A program made the translations under genes and the position numbers. From contig CAKOOK010000007.1 of the NCBI GenBank assembly GCA_934098515.1, positions 1 to 55,545 on the forward strand: a stretch of 55,545 nt of DNA, in the 5' to 3' direction. Positions 14,976-23,063 of this stretch are shown in pieces. Source of the stretch: an uncultured Bacilli bacterium (GTDB lineage: Bacteria > Bacillota_I > Bacilli_A > RF39 > UBA660). The notes beneath the pieces are model-generated. The model had not been told where the DNA came from and made no database searches. It saw nothing but the letters and a program-made list of their open reading frames with translations. Every line of letters starts with the position of its first letter. Position 1 is the stretch's first letter.

Positions 14976-15954
14976 CAATTCCAATCCTATCTAGAACTTC
15001 TTTTAATTTCTTAGATGCAACTTCATTTGTTTTAGATAAACCTTCATCTAATACTTCATTAATTAAGTTACTATTAATAATTTCATTATATCTAGTTTGA
15101 ATAGTAGTAAGTAAGTTACATACTTCATCAGCTACAGCTTTCTTAAATGTTCCATAGTTAGCGCCAGTAAATTCTTTTTCAATTTCTTCATAACTCTTAT
15201 TAGTTAAACTACCATATATAGTCATTAAGTTTGAAATACCTGGTTTATTTTCTGGATCATACTTAACAATACTTTCTGAATCAGTTACGGCACTCATTAT
15301 TTTCTTTCTTGCTTTTTCTATATCATCTAATAGTAAGATGCATCCTTTATCATTATCTGCAGTCTTACTCATTTTCTTTGTTGGCTCTTGAAGGTCATAT
15401 ATTTTAGCACCTTCCTTAGTAATAATTGGTTCTGGTACTACAAAAGTATCCCCATATTTATTATTAAATCTTTCAGCAATATTACGAGCAAGTTCTACAT
15501 GTTGTTTTTGATCAATTCCAACTGGAACTACATCAGCATCATACATAAGAATATCTGCAGCCATTAAATCAGGATAGGTAAATAGTCCACAAGAAATAGC
15601 ACTTTCATTTTTATTTTTACTTTTCTCCTTATACTGAGTCATTCTGCTCATTTCACCCATGTAACTATTACACTCCATAACCCAACCTAAAAGAGGATGA
15701 TATAGATTTTCTGATTGCATAAATAATGTTGTATGTTCTGGATTGAGTCCACATGCAAGATATACTGCAATAATATCTCTTGTTCTTCTTCTTAATGTTT
15801 CTGGATCATTATAAACTGTTAAAGCATGAAGATCAGCAACAAAGATATAACTTTCATAGTCTTCTTGCATCTTAACAAATTGTTTAATAGCTCCAATATA
15901 ATTTCCTAGAGTAAGTTCTCCAGTAGGTTTAATACCTGATAATAATTTCTTCAC
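14965..15954 (-). CDS. trpS: Tryptophan--tRNA ligase
   Basis: Class I aminoacyl-tRNA synthetase charging tRNA-Trp. The 329-residue length is standard. The HIGH-type signature is TGELTLGNYIGA near the N-terminus, the KMSKS-type signature is KKMSKTADND near residue 195, and the Trp-binding stretch GLFTYPDLMAADILMYDADVVPVGIDQ is typical. This is one of only three convincing minus-strand genes here. AGGTGACGG precedes the start, and a TTGAAA/TAAAAT promoter lies right upstream. No T-box leader is seen in the short upstream region, so it is probably constitutive. Confidence 0.97.
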   Translation of the reverse strand: MKKLLSGIKPTGELTLGNYIGAIKQFVKMQEDYESYIFVADLHALTVYNDPETLRRRTRDIIAVYLACGLNPEHTTLFMQSENLYHPLLGWVMECNSYMGEMSRMTQYKEKSKNKNESAISCGLFTYPDLMAADILMYDADVVPVGIDQKQHVELARNIAERFNNKYGDTFVVPEPIITKEGAKIYDLQEPTKKMSKTADNDKGCILLLDDIEKARKKIMSAVTDSESIVKYDPENKPGISNLMTIYGSLTNKSYEEIEKEFTGANYGTFKKAVADEVCNLLTTIQTRYNEIINSNLINEVLDEGLSKTNEVASKKLKEVLDRIGIGRM

Positions 15955-15973
15955 TTTCCGTCACCTTGAAATA

Positions 15974-16001
15974 ATTTTATCACAAACATGTATAATTTCA
16001 A
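15974..16001 (-). promoter_or_regulatory. Promoter of trpS
   Basis: Minus-strand TTGAAA (16001-15996), 16-base spacer, TAAAAT (15979-15974) with extended TGA. The leader would begin at about 15967, at the AAGGTGA ribosome-binding site. Confidence 0.75.
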
Positions 16002-16037
16002 GATTTTTTTACATAATATAGTTAGAAAGAGGAAAGT

Positions 16038-16574
16038 ATGAAAAAATTAAAAGGTTTACTAGTTTTATTAATTTTAGTAGTTTTAACTGGATGTAGTTTT
16101 GGTAATAGTCCAAAAAGTAAAGTAGAAGCACTTCTTATGAAGTATCAAACAAACAGCACTGACTTAAAAACAGAATTAGACGATTTTCTAGATAGTATTA
16201 ATGCAGCAGATGCCTACAAAGATGAATATCGCAAAGTTTATGAAAGACAGTATAAAGATTTAAAATACAAAATTAAAGATGAAAAAATAGACGGAGACAA
16301 AGCAACAGTTACTGCAGAAATAGAAGTATACGATTATTACAAAACAGAAGCAGATGCTACCAGTTACATAGCAAGCAATCCTAATGAATTTAATGATAAT
16401 GGCATCTATAGTGTCTCTAAAGGTTTAGAGTACAAAATAAAAGCGTATAACAACACTAAAGATAGAGTAACTTACACAATTGACTTTACTTTAACCAAGA
16501 CAGATAACAAATGGACAATAGATCCTTTAACTGATGATGAACTAGCTAAATTACATGGAACTTACGTACACTAA
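16038..16574 (+). CDS. Lipoprotein, unknown function
   Basis: The 178-residue protein starts with a lipoprotein signal peptide (KK, hydrophobic core, lipobox LTGC with Cys19). The mature part alternates helices and strands and resembles DUF-type lipoproteins with an NTF2/cystatin-like fold that end in KWTIDPLTDDELAKL; this comparison is loose. It would be attached to the outer face of the membrane. GAAAGAGGAAAG precedes the start. Function unknown. Confidence 0.82.
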   Translation: MKKLKGLLVLLILVVLTGCSFGNSPKSKVEALLMKYQTNSTDLKTELDDFLDSINAADAYKDEYRKVYERQYKDLKYKIKDEKIDGDKATVTAEIEVYDYYKTEADATSYIASNPNEFNDNGIYSVSKGLEYKIKAYNNTKDRVTYTIDFTLTKTDNKWTIDPLTDDELAKLHGTYVH

Positions 16575-16586
16575 GTTCTTTTTTTT
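16558..16586 (+). terminator. Terminator over the lipoprotein stop codon
   Basis: GAACTTA (16558-16564) pairs with TAAGTTC (16572-16578), then T8. The stop codon lies in the 3' arm. Confidence 0.82.
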
Positions 16587-16622
16587 AAGCCCAAACTATG
16601 ATATTATTTTATTGGTGATTTT

Positions 16623-17048
16623 ATGCAAGATTTATTTAATGAATTATTTGATTTTAATGATTATAGATATTTTTATCATATTACTGGCCACGGAGTAGGT
16701 GAAAGTATAATAGAAAATGGTCTACTTATGGCTGAAAAAGAATACTATACAACAATGGTTGAAATTACACCGGATATGATAACAGACCCTGAAAAGTTTT
16801 TAACTGATGAAAAAGGTTTTGGTGCAATGGAAAGAGATGAAATGGTCTTAATTAGAGTACCTAAAAGCATGGGTTATGACTTTATAACTCCACTAAGTAA
16901 AGGAGCTACCGACATTTTCGAAGATGACAAAGATGCATCATTTGTTCCAAGTGACTTCGTTTTAGGTTATTTTGATTTAGATACACTAGACTTTACTCCA
17001 AACGACTATACAATAGAAGAAATTGAAGACTACCATTACGAGGTATAA
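16623..17048 (+). CDS. Hypothetical protein, possibly ADP-ribosyltransferase-like fold
   Basis: The 141-residue acidic protein begins with YFYHITGHGVGESIIENGLLMAE. The pattern aromatic-H-x-T ... I.E.GL recalls the first strand and helix of DarT/Tpt1-like ADP-ribosyltransferase folds, but the later catalytic residues cannot be assigned, so this is only a hint. TATTAT at 16602 and GGTGAT at 16614 precede the ATG. Two bases separate it from the TtcA-like gene, so the two are co-transcribed. Confidence 0.7.
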   Translation: MQDLFNELFDFNDYRYFYHITGHGVGESIIENGLLMAEKEYYTTMVEITPDMITDPEKFLTDEKGFGAMERDEMVLIRVPKSMGYDFITPLSKGATDIFEDDKDASFVPSDFVLGYFDLDTLDFTPNDYTIEEIEDYHYEV

Positions 17049-17049
17049 T

Positions 17050-17877
17050 ATGGAAAAACACAAAGAAATAGAACGCTCAATAATAAAGAAATATCGTAAA
17101 GAAATTTGGAGTAGATTTGTAAAAGCCGTAAAAGAGTATGAACTTATTAAAGATGGAGATAAAGTAATGGTTTGTATTAGTGGTGGCAAAGATTCATTCC
17201 TACTTGCTAAATGCATTGAAGAACTAAAAAAACATGGCGAGACTAAATTTGATGCTGAATATGTCTGTATGAATCCAGGTTATAGTCCTAAAAACTTAGA
17301 AATGATTAAAGAAAATGCTAAAATACTAAATGTTGATTTGCAAATATTTAATAGTAACATCTTTGAAGTAGTAGATAGTGGAGTCTTTAAAAAAAGCCCG
17401 TGCTACTTTTGTGCTAGAATGAGAAGAGGACACCTTTATAGTAAAGCTAAGGAACTTGGCTGTAATAAAATAGCCTTAGGTCACCACTTTGACGATGTTA
17501 TTGAAACAACACTTCTATCTATGTTTTATGGTTCAGAAATCAAAACAATGATGCCTAAACTTAAAAGTGACAACTATGAAGGCCTTGAACTAATTAGACC
17601 ATTATTCCTAGTACGAGAAGATGCAGTTCTTGCCTGGAAACGTAGTAATGACTTAACATTCTTAAACTGTGCTTGTTCATTCACTGAAAAAGATTCTAAA
17701 GAAAGTGTAAGCAAAAGATCCGAAATTAAAAGACTAATTAAAGACTTAAAAAAGTTAAATCCAGATATTGATTATAATATCTTTAAAGCAATGGATAATG
17801 TTAACTTAAACTGTATTTTAGGTTCCACCAAAGATGGAGAATATCACTCATTTTTAGATAACTATGATAATAAGTAA
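17050..17877 (+). CDS. TtcA-family tRNA thiolation-like PP-loop protein
   Basis: The ~275-residue protein has the PP-loop SGGKDS (44-49), CYFC (Cys118/Cys121) followed by ARMRRG, the GHHFDDVIETTLLSMFYG stretch and a third cysteine region NCACSF. These are the ATP-pyrophosphatase and 4Fe-4S-binding features of TtcA, which makes 2-thiocytidine in tRNA. Gram-positive members are less well studied, so the exact modification is uncertain. I take ATG 17050 with GAGGT six bases upstream; the longer frame from 17023 has no such site. Confidence 0.85.
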   Translation: MEKHKEIERSIIKKYRKEIWSRFVKAVKEYELIKDGDKVMVCISGGKDSFLLAKCIEELKKHGETKFDAEYVCMNPGYSPKNLEMIKENAKILNVDLQIFNSNIFEVVDSGVFKKSPCYFCARMRRGHLYSKAKELGCNKIALGHHFDDVIETTLLSMFYGSEIKTMMPKLKSDNYEGLELIRPLFLVREDAVLAWKRSNDLTFLNCACSFTEKDSKESVSKRSEIKRLIKDLKKLNPDIDYNIFKAMDNVNLNCILGSTKDGEYHSFLDNYDNK

Positions 17878-17898
17878 GACTTTAAGTCTTTTTTTTAT
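17876..17898 (+). terminator. Intrinsic terminator after the TtcA-like gene
   Basis: AAGACT/AGTCTT stem with a three-base loop followed by T8, directly after the stop codon. Confidence 0.78.
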
Positions 17899-17928
17899 TT
17901 TTTGGAATACTTTTTAATAGGTGATTAT

Positions 17929-19059
17929 GTGAAGAAGTTATTTCTATTTATTTGTCTAATAATGATGCCACTTATGGTAAGTGCGGAAGACCTAGAACTA
18001 AGTGCTAAGTCAAGCATCTTAATCGAGGCATCAACCGGCAAAGTATTAAATGAAACAAATGCGGATGAAAAACTACATCCAGCATCTATGACAAAAGTTA
18101 TGACAATGTTACTAATTATGGAAGCCCTAGAATCAGGAAAGATTAATTTAGAAGAAAAAGTAAATATTAGTAATAATGCTGCATCAATGGGCGGTAGTCA
18201 AGTATTCTTAGAAGCAGGTAGTCAGTTAAGCGTTAAAGAACTATTAAAAAGTATTGCAATTGCTAGTGCAAATGATGCTGCTGTTGCTATGGCTGAGCGT
18301 ATTGGTGGAAGCACCGAAGGATTTGTTAAAATGATGAATGAAAAAGCCAAAGAACTAGGATGCAAAAACACTAACTTCGTAAATGTTCACGGCTTAGATG
18401 ATGATAACCATCTTACAACTGCAAGAGATATGAGCATTATGGCTAGAGAACTCTTAAAACATGAAGAAATTCTTAACTATACAAGCATCTATGAAGAATT
18501 TCTAAATAAGCCAGACGGAACTAGAACCTGGATGGTGAACACCAACAAACTTATCAAATATTTTAATGGTTTAGACGGGCTTAAAACAGGTTTTACTAAA
18601 AAAGCCGGTTACTGTCTTACCGCAACGGCAAAAAGAAATGGTATGCGTTTAATAAGCGTAGTTATGAATGAAAAAACAACCGAAGATAGAAGTAACGATA
18701 CTATCAAACTTATGAATCATGGCTTTGCTAATTATAAAATAAAAGTAATTATGGAAAAAGACAAAAATCTAGGCAAGGTTAAAGTATTAAATGGTAAAAA
18801 AGAATACGTTAATTTAAAATTAATTAGTGATGCTACTAGCTTAGAAGAAATTAATGACGATAAAAAATATAGTTTTAACATATTAGTAAAACCAATAAAA
18901 GCCCCAGTTAAAGTGGGAGATATAGTTGGCCAAATGCAAATATTAGAAGGTGGAATAGAAAAAGAAAGCCTACCAATAACTGTTATGGAAAGCATTAAGA
19001 AAGCAAATATCTGGGACTTATACAAAAGAAACTTAAATAAAATATTAATAGGAGCTTAA
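17929..19059 (+). CDS. dacA: D-alanyl-D-alanine carboxypeptidase (PBP5/DacA family)
   Basis: Low-molecular-weight penicillin-binding protein that trims the terminal D-Ala from peptidoglycan stems. The 376-residue protein has a cleavable signal peptide (KKLFLFICLIMMPLMVSA), the catalytic SMTK (Ser53), SAN (113-115) and KTG (219-221), then the beta-rich C-terminal domain and a final amphipathic membrane-binding segment. Start is GTG 17929, after AGGTGATTAT. The last codons and stop form part of a terminator whose 25-bp sequence is repeated 2 kb downstream. Confidence 0.93.
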   Translation: MKKLFLFICLIMMPLMVSAEDLELSAKSSILIEASTGKVLNETNADEKLHPASMTKVMTMLLIMEALESGKINLEEKVNISNNAASMGGSQVFLEAGSQLSVKELLKSIAIASANDAAVAMAERIGGSTEGFVKMMNEKAKELGCKNTNFVNVHGLDDDNHLTTARDMSIMARELLKHEEILNYTSIYEEFLNKPDGTRTWMVNTNKLIKYFNGLDGLKTGFTKKAGYCLTATAKRNGMRLISVVMNEKTTEDRSNDTIKLMNHGFANYKIKVIMEKDKNLGKVKVLNGKKEYVNLKLISDATSLEEINDDKKYSFNILVKPIKAPVKVGDIVGQMQILEGGIEKESLPITVMESIKKANIWDLYKRNLNKILIGA

Positions 19060-19070
19060 TGCTTCTTTTT
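19046..19070 (+). repeat. 25-bp direct repeat, copy 1 (dacA tail plus terminator)
   Basis: This sequence encodes the last residues and stop of dacA and forms a terminator (AGGAGC/GCTTCT, then T run). It is identical over 25 bases to 21045-21069. The 1,999-bp spacing brackets the zincin and DUF3221-like genes. Confidence 0.85.
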
Positions 19071-19118
19071 TTATAGAATAACCGGCAATTAATCAGCAAA
19101 ATAACTGATAAGATAAAC

Positions 19119-19147
19119 TTTAAAATCAGTAAAAATCATGATATAAT
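19119..19147 (+). promoter_or_regulatory. Promoter of the zincin gene
   Basis: TATAAT (19142-19147) with extended TGA and a weak TTTAAA at the -35 position, 17-base spacer. Confidence 0.55.
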
Positions 19148-19198
19148 TACCATACAAGAATTAGTTTGCACACGTTTGTTATATATTATGAGGTAAAA

Positions 19199-20557
19199 AT
19201 GAAAAAGAAGAAAATAATAATCATAACCATAATTTCTATAATAAGTTTAATATTTTTAGATTTTATAATTGCTCTTTCTTTTAATAATAGTCCTTTAATT
19301 AAAATTAGAGATTATTATAATGGTGGATCTACTATTTACATAGACAAAGGGATCTTTACAAATACGTATAAATGCTTTGATGGTAAAACAAAAACTGTTT
19401 TAAAAACAATTAAATACGTTTGTCCAGTGAAGGACAGTAAAGAAGATAAAAAAGAACCCGTAACAATAACAATTACCTTTGATACAAACGGTGGAAGTAA
19501 AATAGATAGTGTTACTATAAAGAAAGAAACTGAACTTATTCTTCCAGAAGAACCAACACTTGAAGGCTACGTTTTTAAAGGCTGGATTGATAAAAATGAA
19601 ATGCCAATTTATAACAAGGTAATATTAAGAGAAGATACAACTCTTTATGCAGTTTGGGAAAAAGTAGATAATAAAGAAACTAATTCTAATACGAACACTC
19701 CTACCACAAACACTAATTCAAATAATAACACTAATCCAACTAATAAACCAAATCAGAATGTAAATAATAATTCAAACAATAATTCAAATACTAAAGATAA
19801 CGAAAATACCATTATACCCGAAGAAAAACTACCTGTTATCGAAAAGACTCAAGCAGAAAAAAATAACGAATATAGAAAAACCTTGGAAAACAAGTATTCA
19901 GTAAAGATCTTATATAAAGATGAAAATGGTGGCTACTTAATTGGTGGTTCTATAAATACCGAAAAACTTAACGACGATAACGAAATAGACAAATACTTAA
20001 AAGAAACGGAATTAACATTAAAAAAATATCCAACTAATTTCTTTAAAGAAATGAAAGATAATAATGTTGCTCTTAAAATACATATAGTAAATAAAATAGA
20101 TGGAAATTATTCAGGAATGACCGATGGTAAAAATCAAAGCAATATAACAATAACTATTGGAACAGATGGCACTAAATTATTTGAAAGCACCTTGCATCAT
20201 GAATTAATGCATTACATCGATATTTATATGAGACAAAAAAATCCAACATTAAACTTAGAAGAAATAATGAGAACTTATAATCCTGAAGGATTTAGTTATG
20301 GTTCTAATGATAAATCATACGATTACAATTTTTCAAATCCAAACGATGCCTATTTTTTATCATATTATTCAAGACAAAGTTATCTAGAAGATAGAGCAGT
20401 ATTATTTTCTGATATGATGACTAGATCAACAAAAAGGCCCTATTACAATGACGGCACTCCAATAAACAAAAAAGCAAAATTAATTAGTTCCCAAATAAAA
20501 GAACACTTTAATACCTTATCTAATACAGGAAGATATTACTGGGATAGATTCTTATAA
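19199..20557 (+). CDS. Anchored protein with InlB B-repeat and zinc metallopeptidase-like domain
   Basis: The ~452-residue protein has an N-terminal membrane helix (about 5-28), an InlB/Listeria-Bacteroides repeat (about 98-160: TFDTNGGSKIDS ... GYVFKGWIDK ... TTLYAVWE), an Asn/Thr-rich linker (about 160-205), and a C-terminal zincin-like domain. The latter has HELMH (334-338) and a downstream helix LEDRAVLFSDMM that could supply the third ligand. It is probably an extracellular protease or wall-binding protein; substrates are unknown. ATG 19199 follows GAGGT. The gene lies between the two 25-bp repeats, so it may have arrived or moved as a unit. Confidence 0.8.
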   Translation: MKKKKIIIITIISIISLIFLDFIIALSFNNSPLIKIRDYYNGGSTIYIDKGIFTNTYKCFDGKTKTVLKTIKYVCPVKDSKEDKKEPVTITITFDTNGGSKIDSVTIKKETELILPEEPTLEGYVFKGWIDKNEMPIYNKVILREDTTLYAVWEKVDNKETNSNTNTPTTNTNSNNNTNPTNKPNQNVNNNSNNNSNTKDNENTIIPEEKLPVIEKTQAEKNNEYRKTLENKYSVKILYKDENGGYLIGGSINTEKLNDDNEIDKYLKETELTLKKYPTNFFKEMKDNNVALKIHIVNKIDGNYSGMTDGKNQSNITITIGTDGTKLFESTLHHELMHYIDIYMRQKNPTLNLEEIMRTYNPEGFSYGSNDKSYDYNFSNPNDAYFLSYYSRQSYLEDRAVLFSDMMTRSTKRPYYNDGTPINKKAKLISSQIKEHFNTLSNTGRYYWDRFL

Positions 20558-20583
20558 TATAAATATAGGAAAGGAGAAAACAA

Positions 20584-20949
20584 ATGAAAAAGGATTTATT
20601 AGTAAAAATAATTATAGTAGTAATTATTCTTGCTGGATTAGGATACTTCATATATGTAAGCTGTATTTCAAGAGAAAAAGAAATGGTTTTTGAAGCAAGA
20701 ATTAAAGAAATAACAGTAAACGATAATATATATACTGTCCTAGTTGAAGAATATGGTAAAAAAGAATATGCTACAGAGTATGAATTTGAGATAAATAAAG
20801 ACACTAAAATAGTTTATAACAATGAAGATACTACTGCAGATAAATTAAAAGCAAATCAAAAAATTACTATTACTTCATCTAATGTTGTATTTCCTAGTGA
20901 ACCAGCTAAACTATCTAATGTAAAAAAAATAGTTATTTTAAAAGATTAA
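20584..20949 (+). CDS. Anchored small protein, DUF3221/YobA-like
   Basis: The 121-residue protein has one N-terminal membrane helix (6-25) and an extracellular beta-barrel-like domain with EFEINKDTKIV and a hydrophobic tail VKKIVIL. The layout resembles DUF3221 (YobA) OB-fold proteins; the match is from memory and moderate. GAAAGGAG precedes the ATG, and the gene is 26 bases after the zincin gene, so co-transcription is likely. Function unknown. Confidence 0.7.
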   Translation: MKKDLLVKIIIVVIILAGLGYFIYVSCISREKEMVFEARIKEITVNDNIYTVLVEEYGKKEYATEYEFEINKDTKIVYNNEDTTADKLKANQKITITSSNVVFPSEPAKLSNVKKIVILKD

Positions 20950-21044
20950 CTAATTTTGAAAATTCCTGCTAATTAAATGAACAAAATCAAAAACATAATC
21001 TAATCGGACAAATATTAAAAAACGGCAGAAAAGAAAATAAACAC

Positions 21045-21069
21045 TAATAGGAGCTTAATGCTTCTTTTT
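21045..21069 (+). repeat. 25-bp direct repeat, copy 2 (orphan dacA-type tail and terminator)
   Basis: Identical to 19046-19070 but not attached to an open frame; upstream bases still resemble the Lys/Asn-rich end of dacA with stops. It also serves as the terminator of the 20584 gene. Confidence 0.85.
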
Positions 21070-21133
21070 AAATATATATAAATATGGTATGATAAATATA
21101 TAAATAAAAATTGTCTAAATATGGAGGGTATAA

Positions 21134-21715
21134 ATGAAAAAGAAAAAAATAATTCTAATTCTAATTATAATAATACTAATGTTAATACCGATTCCAACAA
21201 AATTAAAAGATGGTACTTCAACTGAGCTCAAGGCATTACTTTATAGTATTACAAAATATCATATTATAAATCAAGACTCTATAAAAGGTTATGACGACGG
21301 TTTTAAAATAAAAATCTTAGGAATAACAATTTACGACAACATAAATACATATCTTACAGCAGAACACGTTATTAATATTAGAAGTAATGATAAAATAATT
21401 AAAGCAGAAACAGGAAGTTTTTGTTATAAAAGTGGTGAGTGTTTAGATAAAATAGATTTTCAAGATTTTAATTATGATATCATCTCTTCGCATTATGATA
21501 ACAAACTATCTATAGAAAATTTAGATGGCACGATTAAATCAGTTGAACTATTTGATTATCAAGCAAAAAAATACATAGATACGGCCATAAAATATACAAA
21601 TGATTATATTATTACCCCTAAAGTAAATGGAATGTATATTTTTAAAATAAATGCTGATTATGAAGGTAAAGATATAAGTTATTATTTTATGTCAGAAATT
21701 AGAAAAAACAAATGA
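21134..21715 (+). CDS. Anchored hypothetical protein, 193 residues
   Basis: A membrane helix (4-20) is followed by IPIPTKLKDGTSTELKALLYSITKYH, a start shared by a widespread group of Firmicute exported proteins of unknown function. One Cys pair (CYKSGEC) could form a disulphide. GGAGGG precedes the ATG. No catalytic motif is recognised. Confidence 0.75.
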   Translation: MKKKKIILILIIIILMLIPIPTKLKDGTSTELKALLYSITKYHIINQDSIKGYDDGFKIKILGITIYDNINTYLTAEHVINIRSNDKIIKAETGSFCYKSGECLDKIDFQDFNYDIISSHYDNKLSIENLDGTIKSVELFDYQAKKYIDTAIKYTNDYIITPKVNGMYIFKINADYEGKDISYYFMSEIRKNK

Positions 21716-21758
21716 ATTATACCAAGATAAACCAAAAGAAGTAATAGAAGGAGAACTC

Positions 21759-22058
21759 ATGAAAATAGTAACATTATGTGGAAGTCTTAAATATCAAAAA
21801 GAGATGATGAAAATAGCAGAAATGATGACCTTAGAAGGTTATTGCATTCTTACACCTATTTATCCTACAACAAGGGGCACTGAAAGAACTGAAGAAGAAA
21901 AAAATAAATTAAAGAAAAGTCATTTTAAAAAGATAGAATTATCCGATGCCATATTAGTAGTAAATATAAATAATTATATTGGAGAAAGTACAAAGTTGGA
22001 AATAGAGTATGCAAAAAGTTTAAAAAAAGAAATTATGTATTATATAAATATAAAGTAG
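21759..22058 (+). CDS. Nucleoside 2-deoxyribosyltransferase-like protein
   Basis: The 99-residue protein begins MKIVTLCGSLKYQKEM, has a central SDAILVVNINNYIGEST and ends EIEYAKSLKKEIMYY. This is the Rossmann-like pattern of the nucleoside 2-deoxyribosyltransferase/DUF4406 group, with the GES-type phosphate loop. Such small proteins are thought to act on nucleotides, but the substrate is unknown. GAAGGAG eight bases upstream sets the start. Confidence 0.75.
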   Translation: MKIVTLCGSLKYQKEMMKIAEMMTLEGYCILTPIYPTTRGTERTEEEKNKLKKSHFKKIELSDAILVVNINNYIGESTKLEIEYAKSLKKEIMYYINIK

Positions 22059-22185
22059 TCAGTGTGAAATGAGTAAAAATATATTTAATAAAATAATAAA
22101 TGAAGTTGATAAATCTTTGGATAATAATTGTGGTTTAAAGAATTAGATAAAAAATTAAAAGAAGTAAATAATAAAGGTGATGACT

Positions 22186-22668
22186 ATGGAAAAAACAAAT
22201 GTTATGAGAATACTAGAGCAAAAGAAAATAAAGTACAACGAATATTTTTATGGAGACACAGATGCGATAAGTGGAGTAGATGTTGCTAGAGTTTTAAATG
22301 AAGATCCAAACAAAGTATTTAAAACATTAGTAACTGTATCAAAATCTAAACAAAATTATGTATTTATGGTGCCTGTCCATAAAGAATTAGACTTAAAAAA
22401 ATGTGCTCAAAGTGTTAATGAAAAAAGTATTGAAATGATCCCTCAAAAAGAACTATTACAACTGACTGGTTATATCCATGGTGGTTGCTCACCACTTGGC
22501 TTAAAAAAACCATTTAAAGTAATAATAGATTCCTCCGCTAAAAACTTTAATGAAATAATATTTAGTGCGGGAAAAATTGGCTATCAAGTAGAAGTAGAAC
22601 TAACAAATTTAGAAAAAATTATAAATTGCAAATTTGCTAATATAGTAAAGGATGATAATATTGAATAA
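22186..22668 (+). CDS. ybaK: Cys-tRNA(Pro)/Cys-tRNA(Cys) deacylase YbaK
   Basis: The ~160-residue YbaK/EbsC protein frees mischarged Cys-tRNA(Pro). It has the conserved KTLVTVS with the catalytic Lys, the GGCSPLGLKKP loop and FSAGKIGYQVE, at the usual family length. I use ATG 22186, four bases after AAGGTGAT; an earlier GTG at 22177 lies inside that site. The preceding ~120 bases hold a short broken frame (MSKNIF...), perhaps a gene remnant. Overlaps the next gene by 17 bases. Confidence 0.92.
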   Translation: MEKTNVMRILEQKKIKYNEYFYGDTDAISGVDVARVLNEDPNKVFKTLVTVSKSKQNYVFMVPVHKELDLKKCAQSVNEKSIEMIPQKELLQLTGYIHGGCSPLGLKKPFKVIIDSSAKNFNEIIFSAGKIGYQVEVELTNLEKIINCKFANIVKDDNIE

Positions 22669-23023
22669 TAATATTAATAATTTGCTTAACTCTTTATCTA
22701 AAAGTAAATTTAGAGGTTCATTTCATTTAAATAAAAAAATGAAAGATTATGTTAAAGAAAAAGGACTTGATAAAATAAAATCAGACGCAAGAGACTTAAT
22801 AACAAAAAGACTTGCCCAAGAAAACCCCATTAACGATGGAAAACAAACCCCAATGAAACAAGTCCATCCTGTTTTTATTGCCCAGCACGCCACTGGATGT
22901 TGCTGCAGAGGCTGCCTAGAAAAAATTCATAATATAAAAAAAGGACGCAAACTTACAAATGAAGAAATTAATTATATTATAGATGTATTAATGCTTTGGA
23001 TTCAAAGAGAAATGACAAACTAA
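22652..23023 (+). CDS. DUF4186 family protein
   Basis: The ~120-residue protein matches DUF4186: SKFRGSFHL, ARDLITKRLA, NDGKQTPMKQVHPVFIAQHAT, then CCCRGCLEKIH and LTNEEINYIIDVLMLWI. The Cys/His cluster suggests metal binding (inference). The true start may be TTG 22661, which has better spacing to AAAGGA than ATG 22652. It overlaps ybaK, so translation is coupled. Function unknown. Confidence 0.87.
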   Translation: MIILNNNINNLLNSLSKSKFRGSFHLNKKMKDYVKEKGLDKIKSDARDLITKRLAQENPINDGKQTPMKQVHPVFIAQHATGCCCRGCLEKIHNIKKGRKLTNEEINYIIDVLMLWIQREMTN

Positions 23024-23063
23024 ATAAAATAAAATATGATAGAATATAACTAGTGGTGATATC

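Noticed and set aside
22071..22146. Short gene MSKNIF... of 25 codons before ybaK
   Set aside because: No ribosome-binding site; reading continues in another frame up to ybaK, so at best a frameshifted remnant.
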